A stretch of DNA of 64,000 nt from a bacterium. GTDB lineage: Bacteria; Chloroflexota; Anaerolineae; Caldilineales; Caldilineaceae. A program made the translations under genes and the position numbers. Location of the stretch: contig WGMT01000041.1 of the NCBI GenBank assembly GCA_016124945.1, positions 62,001 through 126,000 of the forward strand, in the 5' to 3' direction. Each line of letters begins with the position of its first letter. The first letter of the stretch is position 1. Below the pieces are notes generated by a model. That model was not told the origin of the DNA and did not search any database. It was given only the letters and a program-made list of their open reading frames with translations. Below, in pieces: positions 43,967 through 52,370 of the stretch.

Positions 43967-44557
43967 ATGACAGACTCGAAAACACTCGGATCTACTGTTA
44001 CTGCGCAAGCTCAAGGACAAACGCAGGCGGAACAGTTTAATCACTTACTTAGTAGATCTCAACTCACTCCTCGTCCTTTTCGATCAAGTACTCCCCTTAT
44101 TGGACCGGTTATTGCCTGGTTTCGCACTGCTTGGAATTCTGTATCCACGCGTTGGTACCTGGAGCCACTGCTTCAGCAACAGAGTGAGCACAACTACTTT
44201 GTTGTTCGAGAACTGCAAATTCTCTCTCAGAATGTCCAGGCACTACAGATGCAGATCCATCAAATCCATCAGGTAAATGACGCTCAGCAGCAGGCTGTAC
44301 GAGGTTTGATTACTGAACTGCAAGCCCTAAGAACGCCTATTGCGGATCTCCAGGCATTAACACATCATCTGACCATTCGCACCCAGCAACTTGAGGCTGA
44401 GCAGCAGAACTTGATGCAGTTGTCGGATGAAGTCAGCGAACGGCTTACTGCTACCGATCAAGACCTTGTATCTGTGCTGCATGATCTGTCGAAGGTTTCC
44501 TACACTTTGATACGTGCTGATGAGCACGCATCTAGCTCCAATACGTCGTCGAACTGA
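43967..44557 (+). CDS. Coiled-coil protein of the glycan locus
   Basis: A 196-residue protein without a known catalytic domain. Residues about 42-75 (TPLIGPVIAWFRTAWNSV, then TRWYLEPLLQQQ) look amphipathic or membrane-facing. The rest, about 76-185, is a Gln/Leu-rich helical coiled coil. A related PLIG...WFYVEQ plus helix module is fused to the C-terminus of the GT2 protein at 60841-62061, so this may be a docking or scaffold subunit, or a length-measuring rod as coiled coils are in some ABC-exported O-antigen systems. AAGGA lies before the ATG at 43967. The functional suggestion is inference only. Confidence 0.7.
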   Translation: MTDSKTLGSTVTAQAQGQTQAEQFNHLLSRSQLTPRPFRSSTPLIGPVIAWFRTAWNSVSTRWYLEPLLQQQSEHNYFVVRELQILSQNVQALQMQIHQIHQVNDAQQQAVRGLITELQALRTPIADLQALTHHLTIRTQQLEAEQQNLMQLSDEVSERLTATDQDLVSVLHDLSKVSYTLIRADEHASSSNTSSN

Positions 44558-44563
44558 GATACC

Positions 44564-45778
44564 GTGACTACCCTAATGAAAGTTGCGTACTTCTCGCCGC
44601 TTCCCCCTGAAGCAACAGGCATAGCTGACTATAGCGCTACTTTACTGCCGTCACTTCTTCCTCATTGGAATATTACGCTCTTTGTCGAACAGACTTCTGT
44701 TCGTCTACCTGATGGATTGGATCATTTGCCGGTTCGTCCAATCAGTAGCTTTCAGGGTCCGCTTCAGGAACGGTATAATATGTGTGTTTACCAGATGGGT
44801 AATAATGTACATTACCATGAACAGATTTACACTACTTTGGTGCGGTTTCCCGGTGTCGCTGTCTTACACGATCCTAACCTTCATGGATTTCATGTTGATC
44901 ACGCTAGGCGTCAGCAGTCGCCACGCAGTGCCTTGGTACGAGAGTTTAGCTTGTCTCATGGATATCCAGGTGCACGCTATGCTCGGCAACTGTTTTCGCC
45001 GGAAGCAATAGTCGACGGAAATCGTTTTTCTCATTCGGCCCGTCTTGCACAGATAAGTACAGGCATTATTGTCCACAGCCAACATGCACAACGCCTAATT
45101 TTGGCGAATTCTCCCCGAGCACTAGTCCGCGTTGTGCAACAGCCCGTTCCCCTGACCGAAAGGCGACATGATAAACTACTAGCCAAAGAACTAGTAGGGT
45201 TGCCTCCAGATTCATTTCTACTTGCCTCATTTGGATTTGCATCGCCGAATAAGCACATTCACAATGTGATTGAAGTTATCCCTCAGTTACGTTCGGTTTT
45301 CCCCAATCTGCACTACGCTGTTGTTGGACAAACGATTGCTGGCTACGATCTAGACACTCACATCAAGAAACTCGGGTTACAAGACTGTGTACACCTTACC
45401 AGTTATGTTGATGAATCGCTTTACATGCAATATTTGCTGGCAACAGATATTGGTATAAATATACGATATCCAACCACCGGTGAGACGTCTGCTGCATTGT
45501 TGCGCATGATGGCGAGTGGGATCCCATGTATTGTGAGTGATGTAGATGCCTTTTCGGAATTGCCCGACGATGCTGTTGTGAAACTTGCTCCTAATGAATC
45601 GCCCGAAGAACAATTGCGCCAAACATTCGAGATGTTGATCCCAGATCAGCATCGACAGGCATTGCTATCTCAAAGTGCTTTAGAGTACATTTCTACATAC
45701 GCCGATCCGGCAAAGACAGCATCCGATTATGCGGCGTTTGTCGACAAACTATTATCTTTCAAACGCATCTTAGATTAA
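44564..45778 (+). CDS. GT4-family glycosyltransferase
   Basis: A 404-residue GT-B transferase. The N-terminal motif VAYFSPLPPEATGIADYSATLLPSLL is typical of GT4 proteins from surface-glycan clusters; the acceptor domain contains AVLHDPNLHGF. The C-terminal donor domain has LLASFGFASPNKHIHNVIEVI and the GETSAALLRMMASGIPCIVSD loop. Start is GTG 44564 or the ATG at 44576. It lies seven bases after the coiled-coil gene, consistent with co-transcription. Confidence 0.9.
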   Translation: MTTLMKVAYFSPLPPEATGIADYSATLLPSLLPHWNITLFVEQTSVRLPDGLDHLPVRPISSFQGPLQERYNMCVYQMGNNVHYHEQIYTTLVRFPGVAVLHDPNLHGFHVDHARRQQSPRSALVREFSLSHGYPGARYARQLFSPEAIVDGNRFSHSARLAQISTGIIVHSQHAQRLILANSPRALVRVVQQPVPLTERRHDKLLAKELVGLPPDSFLLASFGFASPNKHIHNVIEVIPQLRSVFPNLHYAVVGQTIAGYDLDTHIKKLGLQDCVHLTSYVDESLYMQYLLATDIGINIRYPTTGETSAALLRMMASGIPCIVSDVDAFSELPDDAVVKLAPNESPEEQLRQTFEMLIPDQHRQALLSQSALEYISTYADPAKTASDYAAFVDKLLSFKRILD

Positions 45779-45803
45779 GCTAACATAGAGAGTACAGAGA
45801 GAA

Positions 45804-48053
45804 ATGCACGGTAACCTAACTCAAGTAGATTTCACCACGGGCATTCGAGAATGGTTGGCGCAGTTAGGCGGTGTTGGGCCAGCAGTTGTTGTCCCTATCT
45901 ATAATGCTTACGAAGATGTATGTGAATGTGTTGAATCATTACTGCTTCACACTCCTGTCACCTCGCCTATTCTCTTGATAGATGATTGCAGCACTGACAG
46001 CCGTATTTGGGAGTTGGGCCAAAAGTTGGCTACGGAACAAGTTGAACGAGTTTTTTACCTGAGAAAACAGGAAAATAGTGGTTTTGTCGGTTCTGTGAAC
46101 CTTGGTTTTGACGTTAGCTTTCCTCGCGACGTTGTGATTGTAAACAGCGATTTGGTTCTCCCTACCCGTTGGCTGGAACGTTTGCAAATGGCGGCCTATA
46201 CACGAACCAACGTTGCAACAGTGACGCCCTTCACTAATCATGGGACAATGCTTTCATTGCCTCGCCGCAACCGTCCCAGTAACGATCTGCCCCCTGACCT
46301 TACCCTGGCGGAAATCGATGAACGTATTGAGTGCGCATCGTCCAGATTGTACCCGCCAATTCCAACTGCTATTGGACATTGCACTTATTTTCGCCGTAGC
46401 GCGCTGGACGTGGTAGGGTACTTTGATGAAGCCTTTTCGCCTGGTTATGGTGAAGAGGTGGATTTTTCGCAGCGAGCACTCATCCATGGTTTTGTTAACC
46501 TTGCAGCAGATAACCTGTTTGTCTATCACAAGGGATCCCGCTCGTTTAACGAGAAAGGACGCCTGCGCCGAGAACAAATCCAGATCGAACACGAAAAATT
46601 GTTGCAACATCGATATCCTTGGTATACGTCCTGGATGCATGCCGAATCGAATGCTATGCACAATCCCCTGGCGAATGCGTTAGGGCGAGCAAGACGTGCC
46701 CTTCAGCCTGTGCGAATTGCAATCGATGCCACCTATGTGGCCCCAACCACGACTGGAACAAGTGTTGTCGCGTTTGAACTTATCCGCGCACTTGGTACCT
46801 ATCCGCAACGTTCAGCCGAGCTTTTTGTGATTGTTCGCAACGGCACTACAGCTAGCTTTAGCCAACGCATTGGTGATTATGTGGATGGCATTTACTCGAT
46901 TGATCGTCTTCGGCAGATGGAAGCACCTATGTTTGATCTCGTTTTCCGTCCTGCTCAGCTGCGTAACATCGACGACCTGAGACTGCTCCACACTGTTGCT
47001 GAAAAGCTAATCGTGTTCCAACTTGACTTTATTGCTTATTCCAATCCTGCCTACGTCGCCACCAAAGAAGATTGGATGGAGTATCGCCGTATAACCGAAC
47101 TCGTACTCGCGACGGCAGATGGGGTTGGCTATCTAAGTAATGATGTGATGGCAGACGGAAAGCTGCATGGACTAGAAGTTCCTGAAGAAAGATGTTGTGT
47201 ATTGAACAGCGGCGTCGATCACTATTTTTATCGTTCACAAACCAAGCCTCGCTCTCCATTGAACCACCTCTTTTCAAAATCTTTCTTATTGGTATTAGGT
47301 ACCAATTTCTTACACAAAAACCGTGCACACAATCTCCGACTCTTCGAAGATCTAGTCCATCAGACCGAGTGGTCTGGAATGTTGGTCTTTGCAGGCCCAA
47401 AGGTCTCTCATGGCGGCTCAGCACAGGAAGAAGGCTCGCTGTTAGGGCAACTCCCATTGGAGGTTCGCGAGCGGATCATCGATCTTGGCGAAGTTGATGA
47501 AGACGAGAAGAACTGGCTGCTTGAACATGCCGCCGTTGTTTTGTATCCATCTGTTTGTGAAGGATTTGGCCTGATACCGTTTGAAGCGGCAACTTACGGC
47601 ACACCAACTATCCCAACGCGTTCCACCTCTTTGCAAGAAATTCTTGGAGAAGGCCTTGTTTATTTTGATACGTTTGATCCTTCGGCAAATGCGGGTATCG
47701 TCTACCAAATGTTGACCGACAAAAAACTAGCTCAAAGGCAGGTAGAGATAGTCTTGGAGCGATCACACCACTATCGATGGGATTCGGTGGCTACATCCGT
47801 ATGGGACTTTGTTTTCCGTACGCTGTCTTTACCGCATCGTGCTCATTTGATTCGGGAGAAACTGGTGTTGGGGCACTCACAAATGTCCACTACAGGGGCA
47901 GCAGCGCAGCTTGCACCCCCGCAGTCTGTCTTGTCACTTGCTGACCGATGGAACCAGCGATTCCGCAAATTATGGGAGGCAGTGCAGGCAGGAAATTTGC
48001 GAACTATAGAGTTTGAGGTTAAGCAATACCTGCGTTGGAAGTTGGGACCTTAG
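45804..48053 (+). CDS. Bifunctional GT2-GT4 glycosyltransferase
   Basis: A 749-residue fusion of two transferases. Residues about 25-285 form a GT2 domain (VVVPIYNAYEDVCECVESLL, LIDDCSTDS, VIVNSDLVL and GYGEEVDFSQRALIHGF). Residues about 305-690 form a GT4 domain (RIAIDATYVAPTTTGTSVVA, LVLGTNFLHKNRAHNLRLF, CEGFGLIPFEAATYGTP). The last 50 residues are helical. Two active sites in one chain would allow two successive sugar additions. A similar but larger fusion is at 56812-59787. Confidence 0.9.
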   Translation: MHGNLTQVDFTTGIREWLAQLGGVGPAVVVPIYNAYEDVCECVESLLLHTPVTSPILLIDDCSTDSRIWELGQKLATEQVERVFYLRKQENSGFVGSVNLGFDVSFPRDVVIVNSDLVLPTRWLERLQMAAYTRTNVATVTPFTNHGTMLSLPRRNRPSNDLPPDLTLAEIDERIECASSRLYPPIPTAIGHCTYFRRSALDVVGYFDEAFSPGYGEEVDFSQRALIHGFVNLAADNLFVYHKGSRSFNEKGRLRREQIQIEHEKLLQHRYPWYTSWMHAESNAMHNPLANALGRARRALQPVRIAIDATYVAPTTTGTSVVAFELIRALGTYPQRSAELFVIVRNGTTASFSQRIGDYVDGIYSIDRLRQMEAPMFDLVFRPAQLRNIDDLRLLHTVAEKLIVFQLDFIAYSNPAYVATKEDWMEYRRITELVLATADGVGYLSNDVMADGKLHGLEVPEERCCVLNSGVDHYFYRSQTKPRSPLNHLFSKSFLLVLGTNFLHKNRAHNLRLFEDLVHQTEWSGMLVFAGPKVSHGGSAQEEGSLLGQLPLEVRERIIDLGEVDEDEKNWLLEHAAVVLYPSVCEGFGLIPFEAATYGTPTIPTRSTSLQEILGEGLVYFDTFDPSANAGIVYQMLTDKKLAQRQVEIVLERSHHYRWDSVATSVWDFVFRTLSLPHRAHLIREKLVLGHSQMSTTGAAAQLAPPQSVLSLADRWNQRFRKLWEAVQAGNLRTIEFEVKQYLRWKLGP

Positions 48054-48120
48054 GCAATTTAGATTACAGGAACCCTATGAGGGCTGTACAGCGCGTTCTG
48101 TAACATAAAGGAGTGCAATC

Positions 48121-49200
48121 ATGACAGTTGTTTTGCAGTATTGGAAGAGGTTATTGACGCTCTGCATGTGCTTGTTCGCAACTTTTTCCTTACAATCAGG
48201 TAGCACTGTTCTGGCGCAAGAAAATGTTCACATTTTCTTGCCCACAATTGCAAAGACAACTCCGCCGGAAAGAGGGATTCATCTTGGTGTATTCTTTGAC
48301 CCACAAGTTGACATGATTGGTGCTTTACAGTCATTCGAAACGCTCACCGGCAAGCGTCATGGCATATATCATTACTATACCTACTGGGGTTTTGGCGACT
48401 TCAATCAACACCGCTTTCTGGTTGATCAAATAGTACAGTATGGTGCAGTTCCTATGTTGAGCTTCATGTCTATCCCTGGCCCTGGACAGACTGGATGCAC
48501 TAGTAACGAATGGAACTTAGATAGTATTAACCGCGGTGATCACGATACGTATCTGCGAACTTTTGCCAGCCAGATCGCCCCATATCCGTCTCAGTTCCTC
48601 TTCCGCTGGGGACATGAGATGAACCTCAACGAGTATTCTTGGTCTGGTTTTTGTAATGGCGCTAATGCAGAAGCGACACAAAAGTTTATTACCGCTTACC
48701 AGCGGATTGTCACTATATTCCGAGATGAAGGTGCTAGCAATGTCAAGTGGATCTGGTCACCAAGTTACACGCACTGGCCTGCTGAACCGTGGAATGAAAC
48801 GGCAAATTACTATCCGGGCAACAACTATGTGGATTGGATAGGTGCGGTTGGATACAATTTTGGAGCAAGCAGTATCTATAGTGGCTACCGTTGGACGACC
48901 TTCACTGATCTATTTCATGAATTTCTTACCGATGCCCAGGCTCGCTATCCTACGGTGCCTGTAATGCTCGCAGACTATGCCTCCACGGAAGATGATGGAG
49001 GAGACAAAGCCACCTGGATCTCCGACACTTTCAATCAGATGAAGCAGTACTCGAATCTAAAGGCGATTGTCTATTTCAATATTACCCCACCCGAGTACTC
49101 TCCGCCGATGTATTTCAGGATCGACTCATCTACGGATAGTCTTGCCGCATACCGAAGTGCTGTACAAGACCCATATTTCAGAGAAGATCCACCCCAGTAG
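48121..49200 (+). CDS. Secreted GH26-like protein with FLP motif
   Basis: A 359-residue protein with a signal peptide (about 1-33, STVLA-Q). Directly after it comes VHIFLPTIAK, the YLP-type motif. The remainder matches a GH26 (beta-mannanase-type) barrel: HGIYHYYTYWG, MLSFMSIPGP, FRWGHEMN with the acid/base Glu166, and VKWIWSPSYTHWPAEPWN. At the expected nucleophile position the residue is Asp285 (VMLADYAST) rather than Glu, so catalysis may be weak or lost. AAGGAG lies eight bases before the ATG. It is closely related to both halves of the next gene. Substrate inferred only from locus context. Confidence 0.82.
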   Translation: MTVVLQYWKRLLTLCMCLFATFSLQSGSTVLAQENVHIFLPTIAKTTPPERGIHLGVFFDPQVDMIGALQSFETLTGKRHGIYHYYTYWGFGDFNQHRFLVDQIVQYGAVPMLSFMSIPGPGQTGCTSNEWNLDSINRGDHDTYLRTFASQIAPYPSQFLFRWGHEMNLNEYSWSGFCNGANAEATQKFITAYQRIVTIFRDEGASNVKWIWSPSYTHWPAEPWNETANYYPGNNYVDWIGAVGYNFGASSIYSGYRWTTFTDLFHEFLTDAQARYPTVPVMLADYASTEDDGGDKATWISDTFNQMKQYSNLKAIVYFNITPPEYSPPMYFRIDSSTDSLAAYRSAVQDPYFREDPPQ

Positions 49201-49305
49201 ACACTGGTGTCCTGTCATTTTAGCAAAAAGACGAAGTGCAATATGAATAGCGTATATGATGTCTTTTTTGCCTCAAGTAGGGATGAACAAAGGATAGCGG
49301 TGAAC

Positions 49306-51357
49306 ATGATCGCCAAATGGATACGTCTGCAGGGAATATTATTAGCTATAGTAATTAGTTTCATTTCATTATCGTATACGACGGCACAAGAACCAGTACC
49401 TGTAGACCACAGAAGTATGGTGTCGTCTCGTAACAGCAATATTGTCTACCTGCCAATAGTTCGAGATAGCGCTGAACCGAAAATCTACCTTGGTGTACAT
49501 TTCGATACAACAGAGAACTTCACAGCTTCTCTCGTTCAGTTTGAACAACTTGTTGGCAAGAAACACGGTATCTATCACTTCTTCACCTATTGGGGATATA
49601 GTGACTTTAACGGTCATAAGCTTCTGCTTGATCAAATTACTGGCTACGGTGCAACGCCAATGATAACGTTTATGTCGATTCCCGGTGTCAATGATGCAGG
49701 ATGTGGTAACTCGAACTGGAATCTGGATAGTATCATCAGTGGGAGCCACGACGCATTCCTGACCAATTTTGCACAACAGGCCGCCCGCTATCGACACGAT
49801 ATCCTCGTGCGATGGGGACACGAAATGAATCAGTACGCCTATGGATGGTCAGGAGCCTGTAACGGTGCCAATGCAGATGCTCCACAGAAGTACATCCAGG
49901 CGTACCGGCATATTGTTACCACTTTCCGTCGGAACAATGCCAACAACATTCATTGGGTCTGGTCTCCGAGTTACCAATCCGCGCCGGCAGAATCTTGGAA
50001 CGATGCCCACAATTATTACCCAGGTGATGCCTATGTCGATTGGATAGGCGTATCAGGATATAACCATGCGACCTGGGCGACCTTTGACGTGCTGTTTGAT
50101 AATTTCCTGCGCAGCATGGCACAGGCTTACCCGGCGAAACCGGTTATGTTGGCTGAGTTTTCATCGACAGAGTCAGCGGGTTACGATAAGTCTTCATGGA
50201 TCGCGGATGCGTTTGCGAAGATGAAGAATTATAAAAATTTGCAGGCTGCTATCTGGTTCCATAAAGATCGCCTCGACTATTCGCCTCCGGGCCAATTCCG
50301 CATTGATTCGTCTCCTGCATCGCTTGAGGGATATCGTAACGCGATCCAAGACGCGATTTTTGTTGGTGAGCCGCCGTACCGTACAGACCCATTGCCCCCT
50401 CCTGTGCCAACTGGAACAGGGATTCACCTTGGCGCATACTTCGATCCGCAGTTTGATATGGTTGGTGAAATGCAATCATTTGAAAACTTGGTTGGGAAGA
50501 AACACGGTATTTACCACTTCTACACCTACTGGGGGTATGCCAATCAGAACTTTGATGACCATAAGTTTCTACTCGATCAAATTCGTCGGTACGGTGCATT
50601 GCCCATGATCAGTTTTATGTCGATTCCTGGGCCAGGTCAACCCGGATGTACTAGCCAAGCCTGGAATCTTGATGCCATCAACAGTGGTACCCACGACGCA
50701 TATCTGCGCAGTTTCGCTTCGAAAATGGCACAATACCCATCGAATTTCCTCTTGCGGTGGGGGCACGAAATGAACCTCAGCGACTACTCATGGGCTGGAT
50801 ACTGTAACGGAGGTAATGTTGAAGCGACACAAAAGTTTATCCTGGCTTTTCGCAGGATAGTTGACATTTTCCGTGCAGCGGGTGCTAACAATGTGCAGTG
50901 GATCTGGTCGCCTAGTTTCGACTCGTGGCCACATGAATCATGGAACGATTTGGACAACTACTATCCCGGTGATGACTATGTAGACTGGATTGGAGTAGTG
51001 GGGTATAACTTCGGAGAGAGCCGAGTTTGGAGTGGCTATCACTGGGACACGTTTGACGATTTGTTTAGAATTTTCTTAGAGGATGCACAACAGAACTACC
51101 CAAACAAACCTGTTATGTTAGCAGACTATGGAACTGCCGAAGACGATGGGGGGGATAAAGCAGATTGGCTTACTGATGCGTTTACTGAAATGAAAAGGTA
51201 TCCAAATCTTAAGGCTGTTGTCTATTTCCATCTCAATCCTCCGGAATATGAACCACCAACCTTGTATTTAAAGATTGATTCTTCACCTGACAGCTTAGAT
51301 GCATATCGAGCTGCGATTCAGGATGACTATTACTTATCTGAACCACCAGATTGGTAA
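49306..51357 (+). CDS. Secreted protein with two tandem GH26-like domains
   Basis: About 683 residues from the ATG at 49306; GTG 49300 (AAAGGA five bases upstream) and ATG 49243 are alternatives. Signal peptide about 1-27, then IVYLPIVRD at about 46-54. Domain 1 (about 58-355) has VRWGHEMN (Glu173) and VMLAEFSST (Glu284), the complete GH26 pair. Domain 2 (about 370-683) has LRWGHEMN (Glu488) but VMLADYGTA (Asp607) at the nucleophile position. Domain 2 is closer in wording to the neighbouring single-domain protein than to domain 1, suggesting duplication and divergence. One active and one binding-type domain is a reasonable hypothesis. Confidence 0.82.
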   Translation: MIAKWIRLQGILLAIVISFISLSYTTAQEPVPVDHRSMVSSRNSNIVYLPIVRDSAEPKIYLGVHFDTTENFTASLVQFEQLVGKKHGIYHFFTYWGYSDFNGHKLLLDQITGYGATPMITFMSIPGVNDAGCGNSNWNLDSIISGSHDAFLTNFAQQAARYRHDILVRWGHEMNQYAYGWSGACNGANADAPQKYIQAYRHIVTTFRRNNANNIHWVWSPSYQSAPAESWNDAHNYYPGDAYVDWIGVSGYNHATWATFDVLFDNFLRSMAQAYPAKPVMLAEFSSTESAGYDKSSWIADAFAKMKNYKNLQAAIWFHKDRLDYSPPGQFRIDSSPASLEGYRNAIQDAIFVGEPPYRTDPLPPPVPTGTGIHLGAYFDPQFDMVGEMQSFENLVGKKHGIYHFYTYWGYANQNFDDHKFLLDQIRRYGALPMISFMSIPGPGQPGCTSQAWNLDAINSGTHDAYLRSFASKMAQYPSNFLLRWGHEMNLSDYSWAGYCNGGNVEATQKFILAFRRIVDIFRAAGANNVQWIWSPSFDSWPHESWNDLDNYYPGDDYVDWIGVVGYNFGESRVWSGYHWDTFDDLFRIFLEDAQQNYPNKPVMLADYGTAEDDGGDKADWLTDAFTEMKRYPNLKAVVYFHLNPPEYEPPTLYLKIDSSPDSLDAYRAAIQDDYYLSEPPDW

Positions 51358-51402
51358 AAGTTTTGTTGAATGGTGTAACTCAAAAATAATCACTCTATAA
51401 GG

Positions 51403-52248
51403 ATGAAACCTGTCATGAATGTGCCTTCCGCATTTAGCGCTTTCTTGCGATTCGAGCATGATGTATTCGGCGATCAGTATCCAGTCGCTGCTTATGACTC
51501 GTATTTAATTCGGTATGGGGAGTATGATTACGTACTGGAGTTTCTTAATGTTGATCCAGATCAGACGATTGTAGATATTGGTAGCGATGCCAATTTGCTT
51601 TTGTTTTACATGGCAGCCTTTGGCGCACAGGTAATTGGGGTAGATCTGAATACAGATCTTGAAAAACGGATTCGCTCCCGTCGCAAACAAGTCGAGGAGA
51701 GCGTTAAACGTGAACTGAACTTGAGCTTCAGAATTGAAGATGCCACGGTGCTACCCTCTGTGGCAGATAACTCTGTAGATAGTGTAACCGCCATTAGTGC
51801 CATCGAGCACATGTTTTCTGCACAAGGAAACGGGGATCAGTTGGCAGTCAATGCCATTGCCCGTGTCTTGAAGCCTGGCGGCACTGTGCTGATTACGCTG
51901 CCAACAAGCAATGGTGCGCCATTCCATGAATCTTCAACAGGTGATAAACGTTACCATTTGCCATATCGACTTTATACTCCTCAGACGCTCGAAGAACGTA
52001 TCCTTTTTCATCCGGATCTAGAGTTGGTGGATTTCAGTTATCTTGCGCAATCCACACCAGATCCGCGGTTCGACAACCTTCACTTTTTCAATTTCTGGCT
52101 TAGTCTCAAGGCAGACGAACGTTGGAAGTGGGCTTGGGTGCAACCGCACTTGGCCGCCATGTTCAATCCTCGTGTCTCTCGGCAGGAGGGTGAAGGACGC
52201 TTGGGTACTGTAAACACTGCACTTATTTGTATGCGCAAACGATCATAG
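51403..52248 (+). CDS. SAM-dependent methyltransferase (class I)
   Basis: A 281-residue protein with a Rossmann-like methyltransferase domain. Motif I is TIVDIGSDANLL (the usual Gly-x-Gly altered), the acidic end of strand 2 is GVDLN, motif II-like is DNSVDSVTAISAIEHM and motif III-like is LKPGGTVLITLP. It may methylate a sugar of the glycan, possibly as the chain cap recognised by the Wzt C-terminal domain; this is inference. AAGGAT directly abuts the first ATG and would fit the second ATG at 51415 better. Confidence 0.85.
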   Translation: MKPVMNVPSAFSAFLRFEHDVFGDQYPVAAYDSYLIRYGEYDYVLEFLNVDPDQTIVDIGSDANLLLFYMAAFGAQVIGVDLNTDLEKRIRSRRKQVEESVKRELNLSFRIEDATVLPSVADNSVDSVTAISAIEHMFSAQGNGDQLAVNAIARVLKPGGTVLITLPTSNGAPFHESSTGDKRYHLPYRLYTPQTLEERILFHPDLELVDFSYLAQSTPDPRFDNLHFFNFWLSLKADERWKWAWVQPHLAAMFNPRVSRQEGEGRLGTVNTALICMRKRS

Positions 52249-52306
52249 GTAGCCGTCGGGGAGTGCCTAAATCTATCAATAGTAGCGCGTCGCCTACTGT
52301 GACATG

Positions 52307-52361
52307 CAACTCGACTATTCGTTGATAAAGTGAAGTACTTTACAAACAAATAGTCGAGTTG
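52307..52361 (+). repeat. Compound hairpin
   Basis: A perfect 13-bp outer stem CAACTCGACTATT (52307-52319 with 52349-52361) and an inner 6-bp stem TAAAGT/ACTTTA (52326-52331 with 52337-52342). No clean T-run follows. It lies between the methyltransferase and the chimeric membrane gene. Confidence 0.6.
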
Positions 52362-52370
52362 TTGTGCTTT

